Numbered from the stretch's first letter, positions 8,334 through 17,325 are shown. The stretch: DNA of 34,157 nucleotides from Lachnospiraceae bacterium (GCA_020860645.1 JAJBTX010000015.1:1-34157), one strand, 5' to 3'. The notes: generated by a model from the letters alone, not told the origin. Translations and numbers: made by a program.

Positions 8334-9926
8334 TTATCTATCCCACTTATCACACAGCGAGTTGATCTGTCCGGTGAATTTCGCGAGGTCCTTGTTCGCG
8401 CCGCCCTCGTTGTGGTAGATGACCTGCAAAAGCCGCTTGCCTGCTTCGAGGAGTCGTGCGTAGGCTTCGGACTTTCGCTTCGCAGCGGGCTTTGTCGCGA
8501 CGGGCACAGGCTCCGCCTCCCGCTCCCAGGCGTCTGTGGCCAGATCGAAGAGCGCGCCGGAGAAGGGTGCGCAGGCGGCGAGGCCGTATTCCCGGTTCAG
8601 ACTCTCGGCGAAGTGCTCGCACACCTCGTCGTCCCCGTGGACGACGAAGACCATCTTCGGCGCGGGCGAAAAGGCGCTCGCCCATTTCAGAAGGCCGTCC
8701 CGGTCGGCGTGTCCGCTGATTCCCTCCAGGTTCCGGATCTCGGCTTTCACCTCGATCGTCTCCCCGAAGAGCTTTACACGCTCCGCGCCCTCGCGCAGCG
8801 CGCGGCCCAGCGTGCCGTTCGCCTGATAGCCGACGAAGAGCACCGTGCTCTCCGGTCGCCAGAGATTGTGCTTCAGGTGGTGCTTGATGCGACCGGCCTC
8901 GCACATGCCAGAGGCGGAGATGATGACCTTCGGCGTCTTGTCAAAGTTGATCGCCTTGGACTCTTCGCTTGAGACCGCGAGGTGCAGACCCGCGAAGCGG
9001 ATCGGATTGATGCCCGCTCGAACGAGTGCCATCGCCTCCTCGTCGAAGCAGGACTGGTAATTTTTATTAAAAATGGAAGTGGCCTCGATCGCCAGCGGGC
9101 TGTCCACATAGACCGGAAAATCGATGTCCACAAGCTTCCGTTCCTTGATATCGCGGATAAAATAGAGCAGCTCCTGCGTCCGGCCGACCGCGAAGGCCGG
9201 GATGACAAGATTGCCGCCGCGTTTCAGCGTCCGGCTGATCACCGCTGCGAGCTCTGTGGCGTAGTCGGGCGGCGCGTTGTGGACGCGGTCCCCGTAGGTG
9301 GACTCCATGATCACGTAGTCTGCCGTCTCGGTGGGGAGTGGATCCCGGATCAGCGGCTGGTTGATATTTCCGATGTCGCCAGAGAAGACGAGCTTTCTCG
9401 AGACGTCTCCTTCGGTAATCCACAGTTCAACCGAGGAGGAGCCGAGCAGGTGTCCCACGTCGCGGAAGCGCGCCTGAATCCCGGGGCAGAGATCGATCTT
9501 CTGCTCATAGTCGCAGGGATGGAAGCGGCTGATCGCCCCGAGCGCGTCCTCCATCGTGTAGAGCGGTACATACTCCGGTTCGCCCGCGCGCTTTGCCTTG
9601 CGGTTGCGCCACTCTGCCTCAAACTCCTGGATGTGTGCGCTGTCACGCAGCATGATACTGCACAGGTCGCTGGTGGCGAAGGTGGAGATGATGTCCCCGC
9701 GGAAGCCCTCCTTGTATAAGAGCGGAAGCCGTCCCGAGTGGTCGATGTGCGCGTGCGTCAGCAGTACGTAGTCAATGTGGTGGATGGGAACCGGAATGTC
9801 CTGATTGACATAGGCGTCCCTCCCCTGTTCCATCCCGCAGTCGATCAGAATATTTTTCCCGCAGGCCTCCACGTAGTGGCAACTCCCGGTGACCTCGTGG
9901 TCGGCTCCGACAAAACCAAGCTTCAT
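8334..9926 (-). CDS. Metallo-beta-lactamase fold, beta-CASP RNA-processing nuclease-like protein
   Basis: Start moved from 9977 to the ATG at 9924-9926, which begins MKLGFVGADHEVTGS, the usual family start, with a purine-rich GGGGG site about 10 nt upstream. The product has 530 residues. The zinc-binding motif THAHIDH is at 57-63, followed by GDIG. The beta-CASP cap carries SASGMCEAGRIKHH and GISGHADRDG, and VVHGDDE comes near the C-terminus. This is the YSH1/CPSF-73-like bacterial group, predicted to be zinc-dependent RNA endo/exonucleases; the cellular substrate is unknown. The last 60 or so residues are lysine/alanine-rich and lie outside the catalytic core. It is divergent from the antiporter operon. 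Confidence 0.88.
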   Translation of the reverse strand: MKLGFVGADHEVTGSCHYVEACGKNILIDCGMEQGRDAYVNQDIPVPIHHIDYVLLTHAHIDHSGRLPLLYKEGFRGDIISTFATSDLCSIMLRDSAHIQEFEAEWRNRKAKRAGEPEYVPLYTMEDALGAISRFHPCDYEQKIDLCPGIQARFRDVGHLLGSSSVELWITEGDVSRKLVFSGDIGNINQPLIRDPLPTETADYVIMESTYGDRVHNAPPDYATELAAVISRTLKRGGNLVIPAFAVGRTQELLYFIRDIKERKLVDIDFPVYVDSPLAIEATSIFNKNYQSCFDEEAMALVRAGINPIRFAGLHLAVSSEESKAINFDKTPKVIISASGMCEAGRIKHHLKHNLWRPESTVLFVGYQANGTLGRALREGAERVKLFGETIEVKAEIRNLEGISGHADRDGLLKWASAFSPAPKMVFVVHGDDEVCEHFAESLNREYGLAACAPFSGALFDLATDAWEREAEPVPVATKPAAKRKSEAYARLLEAGKRLLQVIYHNEGGANKDLAKFTGQINSLCDKWDR

Positions 9927-9998
9927 GGTGTGTACCCCCTTTCCTCTCCTGTCATTATAGTAGCAAGATTTAAACAAAGATTCAACCGCAAAAGCGGA

Positions 9999-10027
9999 TT
10001 GCCTGTTTTGGAAAATCAGTATATAAT
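9999..10027 (+). promoter_or_regulatory. Sigma-A promoter of the antiporter operon
   Basis: TTGCCT (9999-10004), a 17-nt spacer and a perfect TATAAT (10022-10027). A small palindrome, CCGC-AAAA-GCGG (9986-9997), sits directly upstream of the -35 and could be an operator. Confidence 0.75.
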
Positions 10028-10060
10028 GAGCGCAAGCGAGAAGAATGGGGAGCGGCTCTT

Positions 10061-10525
10061 ATGTACATCGCGTTTCTGCTTTTGTGGGTTATTTTCAATG
10101 GAAGAGTGACTTTGGAGATCCTGCTGATCGGGATCATCCTTTGCAGCGCACTTTTTCTTTTTTGCTGCAGATTTCTCGGCTACAGCATGAAAAAAGATCT
10201 CCGTCTGCTGAAGCTGATGCCGCTGGCCGCAGAGTATATCGTCACGCTGATCGCCGAGATCCTGAAGGCGAACCGGCAGGTGCTGCACTACATTGTCACG
10301 CCGGTCTACCAGGTGGAGCCGCGGATCGTGCATTTTAAAACCGATCTGAAGACGGAGAGTGCGCGGGTCGTCCTGGCGAACTCGATTACGCTGACGCCGG
10401 GAACGATCACGGTTGGGCTCGAGGGAGCGGATTTCTATGTGCACTGTCTTGACTCCGATTTTGACACGGATCTGGAGACTTCCGTGTTTGTGAAGCTTCT
10501 GAAGAGGATGGAGGCGGTGGAATAG
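10061..10525 (+). CDS. mrpE: Na+/H+ antiporter subunit E (MrpE/MnhE/MbhA-like)
   Basis: The 154-residue protein has two or three N-terminal membrane helices. A cytoplasmic domain follows with the conserved segments ANSITLTPGTITV and YVHCLD, which define the MrpE (PF01899-type) family. It is a small accessory subunit of Mrp antiporters and of the antiporter half of Mbh hydrogenases. A GGGGAG site precedes the start. It is the first gene after the sigma-A promoter, and its stop codon abuts the ATG of the next gene, so translation is coupled. Confidence 0.92.
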   Translation: MYIAFLLLWVIFNGRVTLEILLIGIILCSALFLFCCRFLGYSMKKDLRLLKLMPLAAEYIVTLIAEILKANRQVLHYIVTPVYQVEPRIVHFKTDLKTESARVVLANSITLTPGTITVGLEGADFYVHCLDSDFDTDLETSVFVKLLKRMEAVE

Positions 10526-10867
10526 ATGTATGAGAAGGTTTATCACGGCTTTCTGCTGCTGTGCATGATCGTGATCGCCGTGCTGATTATCCTGTGTCTG
10601 CTGCGCGCGATTCTGGGACCGCGGCTCGGCGACCGGATCGTATCGATTAATATGATCGGAACCATGACGATCGTGGAGATCGCGATGCTGGCGCTCTATA
10701 TGCGGGAGAGTTATCTCTACGACGTCTGCCTGATCTACGCGATGATCAGCTTCCTGGCGGTTGTCGTGCTGACGAAAATTTATGAGGGGGCTTACCGCGA
10801 AAAGAAGCAGCGCGGCGAGCTGCTGATCAAGGAGACGGACGAGAGAAAGGAGGATGAGGACGAATGA
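10526..10867 (+). CDS. mrpF: Antiporter subunit F (MrpF/MnhF/MbhB-like)
   Basis: The 113-residue protein has three predicted membrane helices. The RAILGPRLGDRIVSINMIG block after the first helix is the signature of MrpF, a small membrane subunit. The C-terminal tail is highly charged and longer than in many MrpF proteins. The start codon directly follows the mrpE stop. The 3' end overlaps mrpG by 4 bp (ATGA), a classic coupled arrangement. Confidence 0.92.
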   Translation: MYEKVYHGFLLLCMIVIAVLIILCLLRAILGPRLGDRIVSINMIGTMTIVEIAMLALYMRESYLYDVCLIYAMISFLAVVVLTKIYEGAYREKKQRGELLIKETDERKEDEDE

Positions 10868-11196
10868 TTGCCTGGATACAGCTGGCGGTGGGCGGCATTT
10901 TTATCGTGATCGGTCTTCTGACGCTGTGCGTGGCGGTGTTCGGGGTCTACCGCTTTCACTATGTGCTGAACCGGATGCACGCCTCGGCGATGGGAGATTC
11001 GCTGGGTATTCTGTTCATCATCATCGGTCTGATGATCTTAAGCGGCTTGAATCTGGGGACGCTGAAGCTCGCGCTGATCATCGTCTTCTTCTGGCTGGCG
11101 GGACCGGTTTCGAGCCATATGATCGGACAGATGGAGGTGCTGACGAACGAGCATCTGGAGGAAGAATGTGAGGTGCCGGACGATGGAGACTTTTAA
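10864..11196 (+). CDS. mrpG: Antiporter subunit G (MrpG/MnhG/MbhC-like)
   Basis: The 110-residue protein has three hydrophobic segments. The FGVYRFHYVLNRMHASAMGDSLG stretch contains the family pattern in which an R-x-D/H-x-N-R-x-H-A region precedes helix 2. MrpG is a small membrane subunit needed for assembly and function of Mrp antiporters. It starts within the stop codon of mrpF (ATGA overlap) and overlaps the next gene by 14 bp. Position and order match both the Mrp and Mbh operons. Confidence 0.9.
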   Translation: MIAWIQLAVGGIFIVIGLLTLCVAVFGVYRFHYVLNRMHASAMGDSLGILFIIIGLMILSGLNLGTLKLALIIVFFWLAGPVSSHMIGQMEVLTNEHLEEECEVPDDGDF

Positions 11197-11458
11197 AATC
11201 ATTCTGCTGGTCTTTCTGATCCTCTGCGCGATCTCGGTCAGCCTCATCAAAAATTATCTGATATCGGTGATCGTCTTCATGTCCTACAGTCTGGTCATGT
11301 CGGTGATCTGGTTCCTGCTGGAGTCGCCGGATCTGGCGATCACGGAGGCAGCCGTCGGCGCGGGCGTGAGCAGTATTCTGTTCTTTGTGACGCTGCGCAA
11401 GATTCAGGCGCTGCATGACGCCGAGGGAGAGGAAAAGGATGAGCAGAGTCAGGGATAA
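11183..11458 (+). CDS. DUF4040/MbhD-like antiporter subunit (MrpA C-terminal equivalent)
   Basis: The protein has 91 residues from the ATG at 11183. A GAGGTG site about 7 nt upstream supports this over the GTG at 11168. It has three membrane helices and the diagnostic block ESPDLAITEAAVGAG, which in classical MrpA lies in the C-terminal extension and in Mbh hydrogenases is the separate subunit MbhD. Having it as its own small gene marks the cluster as Mbh-like in layout. The gene overlaps mrpG by 14 bp and the next gene by 20 bp. Confidence 0.88.
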   Translation: METFKIILLVFLILCAISVSLIKNYLISVIVFMSYSLVMSVIWFLLESPDLAITEAAVGAGVSSILFFVTLRKIQALHDAEGEEKDEQSQG

Positions 11459-12395
11459 TTATGAAAACAGCCGGTTCCGTCGTCTGCTTCGCTGGATAAA
11501 CGGAGAAACGGATCCGCTCGAAGGGAAGATGGAGATGAAGCCCCTGCGCGAGGAAGAGCTCAAGGGCGAGTCGGTCTACGATCCGGATCGGATCGACCGC
11601 GCGCGGGTCGAACGCTATCTCGACGATGTGGAGCGCAATACGGAGGTGAGAGCTTTCCGTGTGGTCTACCGGCTCGGCTCGGTGGCGCTCTGTCTTCTGC
11701 TGATCGCGGCGCTGCTGTATGCAGTGTCGTGGATGCCGGCTGTCGGCGACGCGAACGCCCCTGCGAACAATGAAGTCTCACAGCGCTACGTTGAGCAGGG
11801 CCTGGAGGAGGTCGGCGCAGTCAATATGGTTACGAATATGATTCTGAGCTACCGCGGTTTTGATACCTTTGGGGAGACCTGCGTGCTGTTTGTCGCGGCG
11901 ACCTGTGTGATCGTGCTGCTGCGCAGACGGCGCGACGACATCGAGAAGGCGAAGGAGACGGACTGGAAGTACGAGCCGAAGCCGGACGCGATCCTGCAGC
12001 AGGTCACGAAGGTCCTGACGCCGGTCATTTTCCTTTTTGGTGTCTACATTATTTTGAATGGGCATCTTTCGCCGGGCGGCGGCTTTTCCGGCGGCGCAGT
12101 GATCGGCGCGGGGCTGATCCTTTATGTGACGACTTTCGGTTTCCACCGGACGCAGCGTTTTTTTAATGAGAAGACCTACGACTGTGTAAAGGTCGGCGCG
12201 CTGACACTGTACAGCATCACGATGATTTATTATTTCTATACGGGGGCGAACGGGATCGCGAGCCTCTTTAGTACCGGCACGGCGGGAAATATCCTGAGCG
12301 CCGGCATGCTGTTGCCGATCAATATTTTCGTCGGACTCGAAGTGGCCTGTACGATGTACTGCTTTTTCGCGCTGTTTCGGAGAGGGGGAATGTGA
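11439..12395 (+). CDS. MbhE-MrpB fusion antiporter subunit
   Basis: The product has 318 residues from the ATG at 11439, supported by GGGAGAGG 6 nt upstream; the track start at 11415 lacks such a site. A charged cytosolic N-terminal region of about 70 residues comes first, then a helix. The segment VTNMILSYRGFDTFGET is the MbhE/MrpA-terminal signature. After a charged linker the second half carries LTPVIFLFGVYIILNGHLSPGGGFSGG, the MrpB/MbhF signature, with three more helices. In Mrp these parts are the MrpA tail plus MrpB, and in Mbh they are the separate subunits MbhE and MbhF; here one reading frame joins them. The gene is followed within 2 bp by mrpC. Confidence 0.87.
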   Translation: MSRVRDNYENSRFRRLLRWINGETDPLEGKMEMKPLREEELKGESVYDPDRIDRARVERYLDDVERNTEVRAFRVVYRLGSVALCLLLIAALLYAVSWMPAVGDANAPANNEVSQRYVEQGLEEVGAVNMVTNMILSYRGFDTFGETCVLFVAATCVIVLLRRRRDDIEKAKETDWKYEPKPDAILQQVTKVLTPVIFLFGVYIILNGHLSPGGGFSGGAVIGAGLILYVTTFGFHRTQRFFNEKTYDCVKVGALTLYSITMIYYFYTGANGIASLFSTGTAGNILSAGMLLPINIFVGLEVACTMYCFFALFRRGGM

Positions 12396-12396
12396 G

Positions 12397-12774
12397 ATGG
12401 GACCGAACCTTGCGCTGAATGTGGAGGAGGTCGCGGCGGTGATTCTCTTTGGCATCGGCTTCACGACGCTGCTGCTTCACCGGAATATGATCAAGAAGAT
12501 CATCGGCCTCAATATCATGGATACTTCGGTGTACCTTTTTCTGGCGGCGATGGGATATATCGAGGGGCGCGCGGCGCCGATCGTGGAGAACGGCGTGACC
12601 GACGTGGAATACTACATCAATCCGATCCCGAGCGGTCTGGTGCTGACCGGTATTGTCGTGTCCGTCAGTGTGACGGCGCTGATGCTGGTGCTGACGGTGC
12701 GCATGTACCGGCGTTATCACTCGCTGGATCTGGATGAGATCCTGATCCGGATGCAGAGGGAGGAGCTGAAATGA
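12397..12774 (+). CDS. mrpC: Antiporter subunit C (MrpC/MnhC, NuoK-like)
   Basis: The 125-residue protein has three helices and is homologous to NuoK. The key pattern is NPIPSGLVLTGIVVSVSVTAL before the last helix, as in MrpC (DPLPQALVLTAIV-type). NuoK-like subunits form part of the ion path next to the large antiporter-like subunits. The loop between helices 2 and 3 carries extra acidic residues. The stop overlaps the next ATG by 4 bp. Confidence 0.92.
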   Translation: MGPNLALNVEEVAAVILFGIGFTTLLLHRNMIKKIIGLNIMDTSVYLFLAAMGYIEGRAAPIVENGVTDVEYYINPIPSGLVLTGIVVSVSVTALMLVLTVRMYRRYHSLDLDEILIRMQREELK

Positions 12775-14270
12775 GCTTTGTTCAGAACTTCCCCTGTTTT
12801 TCGATCGTCCTGTGCATGGCCTCCGGGATTATCTCGACGCCGCTGAAGGGAAAAGGGGCGAAGCGCGTGACGCTGTTTGTCGTGTCGCTCGCGGCGCTTT
12901 TGTCCTTCGCGACGCTGCTCTATATCATTTCCACGGGCGCGGGCTTTACCTATACGATGGGGCGCTTCCCGGCTCCGTGGGGCAATGAGCTGCGGGCGGG
13001 CCTTCTGGAATCGCTGCTTGCGACGGTCTTTTCCCTGGTCGTGCTCTGCTCCCTGCTCGGCGGGATGGATCTCATTTTCACGGATGTCGCGGAGGACAAG
13101 GTAAATCTTTACTTTATCCTGGTCGATCTGCTGCTGAGCTCGCTGCTCGCGATTCTCTACACGAACGACCTTTTCACGGCCTATGTGTTTGTGGAGATCA
13201 ACACGATTTCGACCTGCGGCCTGATCATGATCCGGGAGAGTGGGCGTTCGCTGATCGCGGCAACGCGCTACATGGTCATGAGCCTGATCGGTTCCGGCCT
13301 CTTCCTGATCAGCATCGCGATGCTCTACGGCGTCACCGGAAATCTGCTGATGGAATATATTCATGTGGAGATTCTGGAGCTGGCGGCGAGCGGGCAGTAC
13401 CAGGTTCCGCTGCTCGTGATCATCAGCTTCTGCACGGTCGGCCTCGCGATCAAGAGTGGGCTCTACCCCTTCCACTCCTGGATGCCGGACGCCTACGGCT
13501 ACGCCACGATTTCGAGCAGCGCGATCCTGTCGTCGCTGGTGTCGAAGAGCTATATCTTCCTGCTGATCAAGATTTTTTACCGCGTGATCGGTTTCGATCT
13601 CATCGTGCAGAGTAAGATTGTGAACGTGCTGTTTGTCTTCGGCCTGATCGGCATGATCATGGGCTCTGTGTCCGCAATTATGGCAAAGGAAATCTACCGG
13701 ATGATCGCCTACTCGTCAGTCGCTCAGATCGGCTATGTCTATATGGGAATCGGCCTTGCGACGGAGGCGGGGATGGTCGCGGCGGTGTTCCATATTTTGA
13801 CGCACGCGGTCACGAAGTCGCTGCTTTTCCTCTCGGCGAAGGGTCTCAATGAAGCTTCGGGGAGAAAACGCGTCTACCCCGCGCTGCAGGGCGCGGCCTT
13901 CCGTAATCCGCTCGCCGGTGCGGCATTCCTGATCGGCAGCCTCTCGATGATTGGTATCCCGACGCTGGCCGGTTTTATCTCGAAGCTGCTCTTCGCGACG
14001 GCAGCGATCGACGGCTCTCAGAGAAAGATGCTGCCGACGCTGATCGTGCTGGCGGTCAGTACGATCCTGAACACGATCTATTTCCTGCACACGGTCGTGC
14101 GGATCTATACGCCGGTCGGCGCGCCGGAGGAATATAAGGATGTGCGCATTCACCCGACGCCCGGGAGAATCGGCGCGCTAGTAGCATTGATTCTGATGAA
14201 TTTTGGCCTGGGGCTTTTCTCCCAGCCGATTACCGACCTGATACGGGCCGGGATAGAGATGTTTGCATAA
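12771..14270 (+). CDS. Proton-pump-type antiporter subunit 1 (MrpD/MbhH, NuoN/M-like)
   Basis: The 499-residue, roughly 14-helix protein belongs to the proton_antipo_M family. Conserved functional residues are visible: the TM5-type glutamate in VFVEINTIST, the TM7-type lysine in AIKSGLYPFHSWMPDAY, and a histidine/lysine pair in ILTHAVTKSLL. The IPTLAGFISK motif is also present. It starts in ATGA overlap with mrpC, exactly where MrpD (or MbhH) is expected. It is the first of four paralogous large subunits in the operon. The next gene begins 15 bp downstream. Confidence 0.9.
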   Translation: MSFVQNFPCFSIVLCMASGIISTPLKGKGAKRVTLFVVSLAALLSFATLLYIISTGAGFTYTMGRFPAPWGNELRAGLLESLLATVFSLVVLCSLLGGMDLIFTDVAEDKVNLYFILVDLLLSSLLAILYTNDLFTAYVFVEINTISTCGLIMIRESGRSLIAATRYMVMSLIGSGLFLISIAMLYGVTGNLLMEYIHVEILELAASGQYQVPLLVIISFCTVGLAIKSGLYPFHSWMPDAYGYATISSSAILSSLVSKSYIFLLIKIFYRVIGFDLIVQSKIVNVLFVFGLIGMIMGSVSAIMAKEIYRMIAYSSVAQIGYVYMGIGLATEAGMVAAVFHILTHAVTKSLLFLSAKGLNEASGRKRVYPALQGAAFRNPLAGAAFLIGSLSMIGIPTLAGFISKLLFATAAIDGSQRKMLPTLIVLAVSTILNTIYFLHTVVRIYTPVGAPEEYKDVRIHPTPGRIGALVALILMNFGLGLFSQPITDLIRAGIEMFA

Positions 14271-14285
14271 GGAGGAACGAAGGAA

Positions 14286-15773
14286 ATGACGATTACATGG
14301 ATGTTTGGGGCGGCGATTCTGCTGCCGGTGCTGTCGGGCCTGTTTCTCCTGCTGCGACGGGGAAGGATAAAGAATCGCCGTCTGAAATGCGTCGGGATTT
14401 TCCTGGTGATGGCGCTGACCGCATTGCTGGCGATTGGTCTAATGTTCTCGCCGGATTATGAACTCACAGTCTGGCGGCTGACGGACACGATTTCGCTGAC
14501 TTTCCGTCTCGATGGCCTTGCGCGGCTCTTTATGGGGATGACCGTGGCGGCCTGGACACTGGGCGGTGTCTTTGCCTTCGAGTATATGAAGCATGAGGAG
14601 AATGAGGAACGCTATTTTGGCTTTTACCTGATCGTGCTGGGTGTGTTGCTCGCGCTCGACCAGGCGGGCAATCTGGTGACGCTGTATCTCTGCTTTGAGA
14701 TGATGACGCTGACCTCGCTGCCGCTCGTGCTGCACAATATGTCGCACGAGGCAGTCATGGCGGGACTGAAATACCTGTTTTACTCGATCGGCGGTGCCTT
14801 CACCGCGCTGTTCGGCATTTTTTACCTCTTCGCGAACGGGCTCACCGGCAGCTTCACGCCGGGCGGCTACCTGAGTGCGGGGACGGTTTCTTACACAGGA
14901 ACGACTGGGATGACGCTCTTTGTGCTGCTGCTGATCATCGTCGGCTTTGGAACGAAGGCCGGCATGTTTCCCATGCACGGCTGGCTGCCGACGGCCCATC
15001 CGGTCGCCCCGGCTCCGGCGAGCGCAGTGCTCTCCGGCGTGATCACGAAGGCCGGTGTGCTGGCGGTCGTGCGCGTGGTCTTCTATATGGTCGGCGCAGA
15101 TTTCCTGCGCGGCACCTGGGTGCAGTACACCTGGCTTACCCTGGCGCTGATCACGGTCTTCATGGGCTCCATGATGGCCTACAAGGAGCAGCTCCTGAAG
15201 AAACGTCTGGCCTACTCGTCGGTGAGCCAGGTTTCCTACATCATGTTCGGCCTGGCGACGCTGACGGCGGACGGCTTTGTCGGAGGACTCGCGCATTTTA
15301 TCTTTCACAGCGTGATCAAGGACTGCCTGTTCCTCTGCGCGGGCGCGATTATTTATAATACGCACCGGACGCGCGTCGACGAGCTGCGCGGCATCGGTAA
15401 GGAGATGCCCGTGACGATGTGGTGCTTTACGATCGTCTCGCTCGGCCTCGTCGGTATCCCGCCGCTCTCCGGCTTTGTCAGCAAATGGTATCTGGCTATG
15501 GGATCCCTTGGCTCCGGCACCGGCGTCTTTTCCTGGCTCGGACCGGTCGTATTGCTGCTGAGCGCGCTGCTGACGGCGGGGTATCTTCTGACGCTGTCGA
15601 TCCAGGCCTTCTTCCCGGGTGCGGACTTTGACTACGCGGGCGTGAAGAAGCATGAGGTGAACGCGCTGATGACGGTTCCGATGATCCTCTACGCGGCGGC
15701 GACACTGCTGCTCGGTATGTTCCCGGGCGCGCTGATCGGATTTATCCAGAATATTGCTTCCGCGGTTCTGTAA
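14286..15773 (+). CDS. Proton-pump-type antiporter subunit 2 (NuoM/MrpD-like)
   Basis: The 495-residue polytopic protein has the full ND4/ND5 core. The helix-5 glutamate is in CFEMMTLTSLP, the helix-7 lysine in GTKAGMFPMHGWLPTAHP, and APASAVLSGVITK and FHSVIKDCLFL carry the later lysines. The GIPPLSGFVSKW motif is intact. AAGGAGG precedes the ATG. Its two flanking genes are paralogues of similar length, suggesting serial duplication and divergence. Whether it moves H+ or Na+ cannot be told from sequence. Confidence 0.9.
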   Translation: MTITWMFGAAILLPVLSGLFLLLRRGRIKNRRLKCVGIFLVMALTALLAIGLMFSPDYELTVWRLTDTISLTFRLDGLARLFMGMTVAAWTLGGVFAFEYMKHEENEERYFGFYLIVLGVLLALDQAGNLVTLYLCFEMMTLTSLPLVLHNMSHEAVMAGLKYLFYSIGGAFTALFGIFYLFANGLTGSFTPGGYLSAGTVSYTGTTGMTLFVLLLIIVGFGTKAGMFPMHGWLPTAHPVAPAPASAVLSGVITKAGVLAVVRVVFYMVGADFLRGTWVQYTWLTLALITVFMGSMMAYKEQLLKKRLAYSSVSQVSYIMFGLATLTADGFVGGLAHFIFHSVIKDCLFLCAGAIIYNTHRTRVDELRGIGKEMPVTMWCFTIVSLGLVGIPPLSGFVSKWYLAMGSLGSGTGVFSWLGPVVLLLSALLTAGYLLTLSIQAFFPGADFDYAGVKKHEVNALMTVPMILYAAATLLLGMFPGALIGFIQNIASAVL

Positions 15774-15785
15774 GGAGGTGCGATG

Positions 15786-17261
15786 ATGAACAGTGCCTGT
15801 CTTGCGCTTGCGGTCGCGCTTCCGATCGTGGGCGGTGCGCTGATGCCGCTGCTGCGGCTGCCTGATAAAAAGAGAAATCTGCTGATCGAGCTCCTGGTGC
15901 TCGCCACCTCGGCGCTGGCCTTCGCCTGTGTCCTGCGGCGCCCGGAGACGAATTTTGTGCTGTTCCATCTGACCGGAAATATGACCTTTTCTCTCCGGCT
16001 CGACGGTCTGGGCTGTGTCTTCACCTGCCTGATTGCGGCGCTGTGGCCGCTCGCGACGCTCTATGCTTTTGAATATATGCGCCACGAGGAGCGCACGACC
16101 AGCTTTTTCTGCTGCTATACGATGACCTACGGGGTGACGCTCGGCGTCGCGATGTCGGAGGATCTCGTGACGATGTATCTGTTTTACGAGTTGCTGACGC
16201 TGGTGAGCGTCTACCTCGTGATGCATCCGATGACCAGAAAGGCGCTGCGCGCAAGCCGGACCTATCTCTACTACTCGATCGGCGGCGCGGCCTTTGCGTT
16301 CATCGGACTCGTATTTCTCATCCTGTATGGGACGACGACGAACTTCGTCCTGGGCGGCGTGCTCGATATGGAGAAGGTTGGCGGCAATGTCCAGCTGATT
16401 CTGCTCGTGTATGTGCTGGCCTTTCTCGGCTTCGGCGTCAAGGCCGCAATATTCCCCTTCTCGGGCTGGCTGCCGAAGGCCTCTGTGGCGCCGACGCCGG
16501 TGACCGCGCTGCTTCACGCTGTCGCGGTCGTGAAATCGGGCGCGTTCGCGCTGATGCGCCTGACTTACTACAGCTTCGGGACGGATTTCCTGCGCGGTAC
16601 CTGGGCGCACTTCGCGGTCATGAGCATCGCAATGATCAGTGTTGTCTACGGCTCGACGATGGCGGTCAGGGAGACGCACTTTAAGAGGCGGCTCGCCTAT
16701 TCAACGATCAGCAATCTGTCCTATGTTATCATGGCTGTGACGATGATGAGTCCGGCCGGGCTGCTGGCCGCCATGTGTCACATGGTTGTCCACGCGGTCA
16801 TGAAGATTGGGGCCTTTTTCTGCTCGGGCGCAGTCCTGCACCAGAGTGGCGTCGAGTACATCGATGAGCTGAATGGCCTGGGGCGGCGGATGCCCTTCAC
16901 TTTCGGCACCTTTGTCATCTTCGGTTGCTCCCTCGCGGGTATTCCCCTCTTCGGGGGCTTCATCAGTAAGTGGTGTATCGCGATGGCGGCCGTCGAGACC
17001 GCGCGCGAGATTCCCTACGCCTATGCCGTGGTCGGCGTTCTGCTCTACGCCGCGCTGATGACCGCGATCTATGTTTTCACGGTGGTCGTCCGTGCCTTTT
17101 TCCCGGACCTGGGCAGTGTCACTCCGCACCCGGAGGTCACCGATCCGAACTGGGAGATGTGCCTGCCGCTCGCGCTCTTTGCCGTCGCGACCCTGGTGCT
17201 CGGGCTGCAATCCGGGCCGCTGCTGGAGATCCTGCAAAGCATCGCAAGCGGGGGGTTCTAG
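15786..17261 (+). CDS. Proton-pump-type antiporter subunit 3 (NuoM/L-like)
   Basis: The protein has 491 residues from the ATG at 15786, which is 7 nt from AGGAGG; the adjacent ATG at 15783 is only 4 nt away but possible. The key residues are kept: glutamate in FYELLTLVS, lysine in GVKAAIFPFSGWLPKA, and lysine in MVVHAVMKIGAFF. It ends with GIPLFGGFISKW and two further helices. The helix-7/8 loop reads SVAPTPVTALLHAVAVVK, closer to the NuoL pattern than its neighbour. It is the last gene before the operon is broken by the 683-bp repeat-containing gap. Confidence 0.9.
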   Translation: MNSACLALAVALPIVGGALMPLLRLPDKKRNLLIELLVLATSALAFACVLRRPETNFVLFHLTGNMTFSLRLDGLGCVFTCLIAALWPLATLYAFEYMRHEERTTSFFCCYTMTYGVTLGVAMSEDLVTMYLFYELLTLVSVYLVMHPMTRKALRASRTYLYYSIGGAAFAFIGLVFLILYGTTTNFVLGGVLDMEKVGGNVQLILLVYVLAFLGFGVKAAIFPFSGWLPKASVAPTPVTALLHAVAVVKSGAFALMRLTYYSFGTDFLRGTWAHFAVMSIAMISVVYGSTMAVRETHFKRRLAYSTISNLSYVIMAVTMMSPAGLLAAMCHMVVHAVMKIGAFFCSGAVLHQSGVEYIDELNGLGRRMPFTFGTFVIFGCSLAGIPLFGGFISKWCIAMAAVETAREIPYAYAVVGVLLYAALMTAIYVFTVVVRAFFPDLGSVTPHPEVTDPNWEMCLPLALFAVATLVLGLQSGPLLEILQSIASGGF

Positions 17262-17325
17262 GCAAAGGGTTAGATACGTGTCGAAGGGACAGGTTGTGAC
17301 ACGGGGTCAGATACGTGGCAAAGGG
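17261..17325 (+). repeat. Imperfect tandem repeat at the start of the operon gap
   Basis: AGATACGTG occurs at 17272-17280 and 17309-17317, each followed by a near-identical GAAGGGAC or CAAAGGGAC stretch (37-bp period). GGCAAAGGG occurs at 17261-17269 and 17317-17325. The first copy starts on the stop codon of the preceding gene. It looks like decayed mobile intergenic repeat DNA. Confidence 0.5.

Noticed and set aside
14439-16679. Minus-strand ORF of 746 aa (also 17963-20287 and 24249-26147)
   Set aside because: These are shadows of GC-rich plus-strand genes, rich in Arg/His/Gln and without domains or ribosome binding sites.
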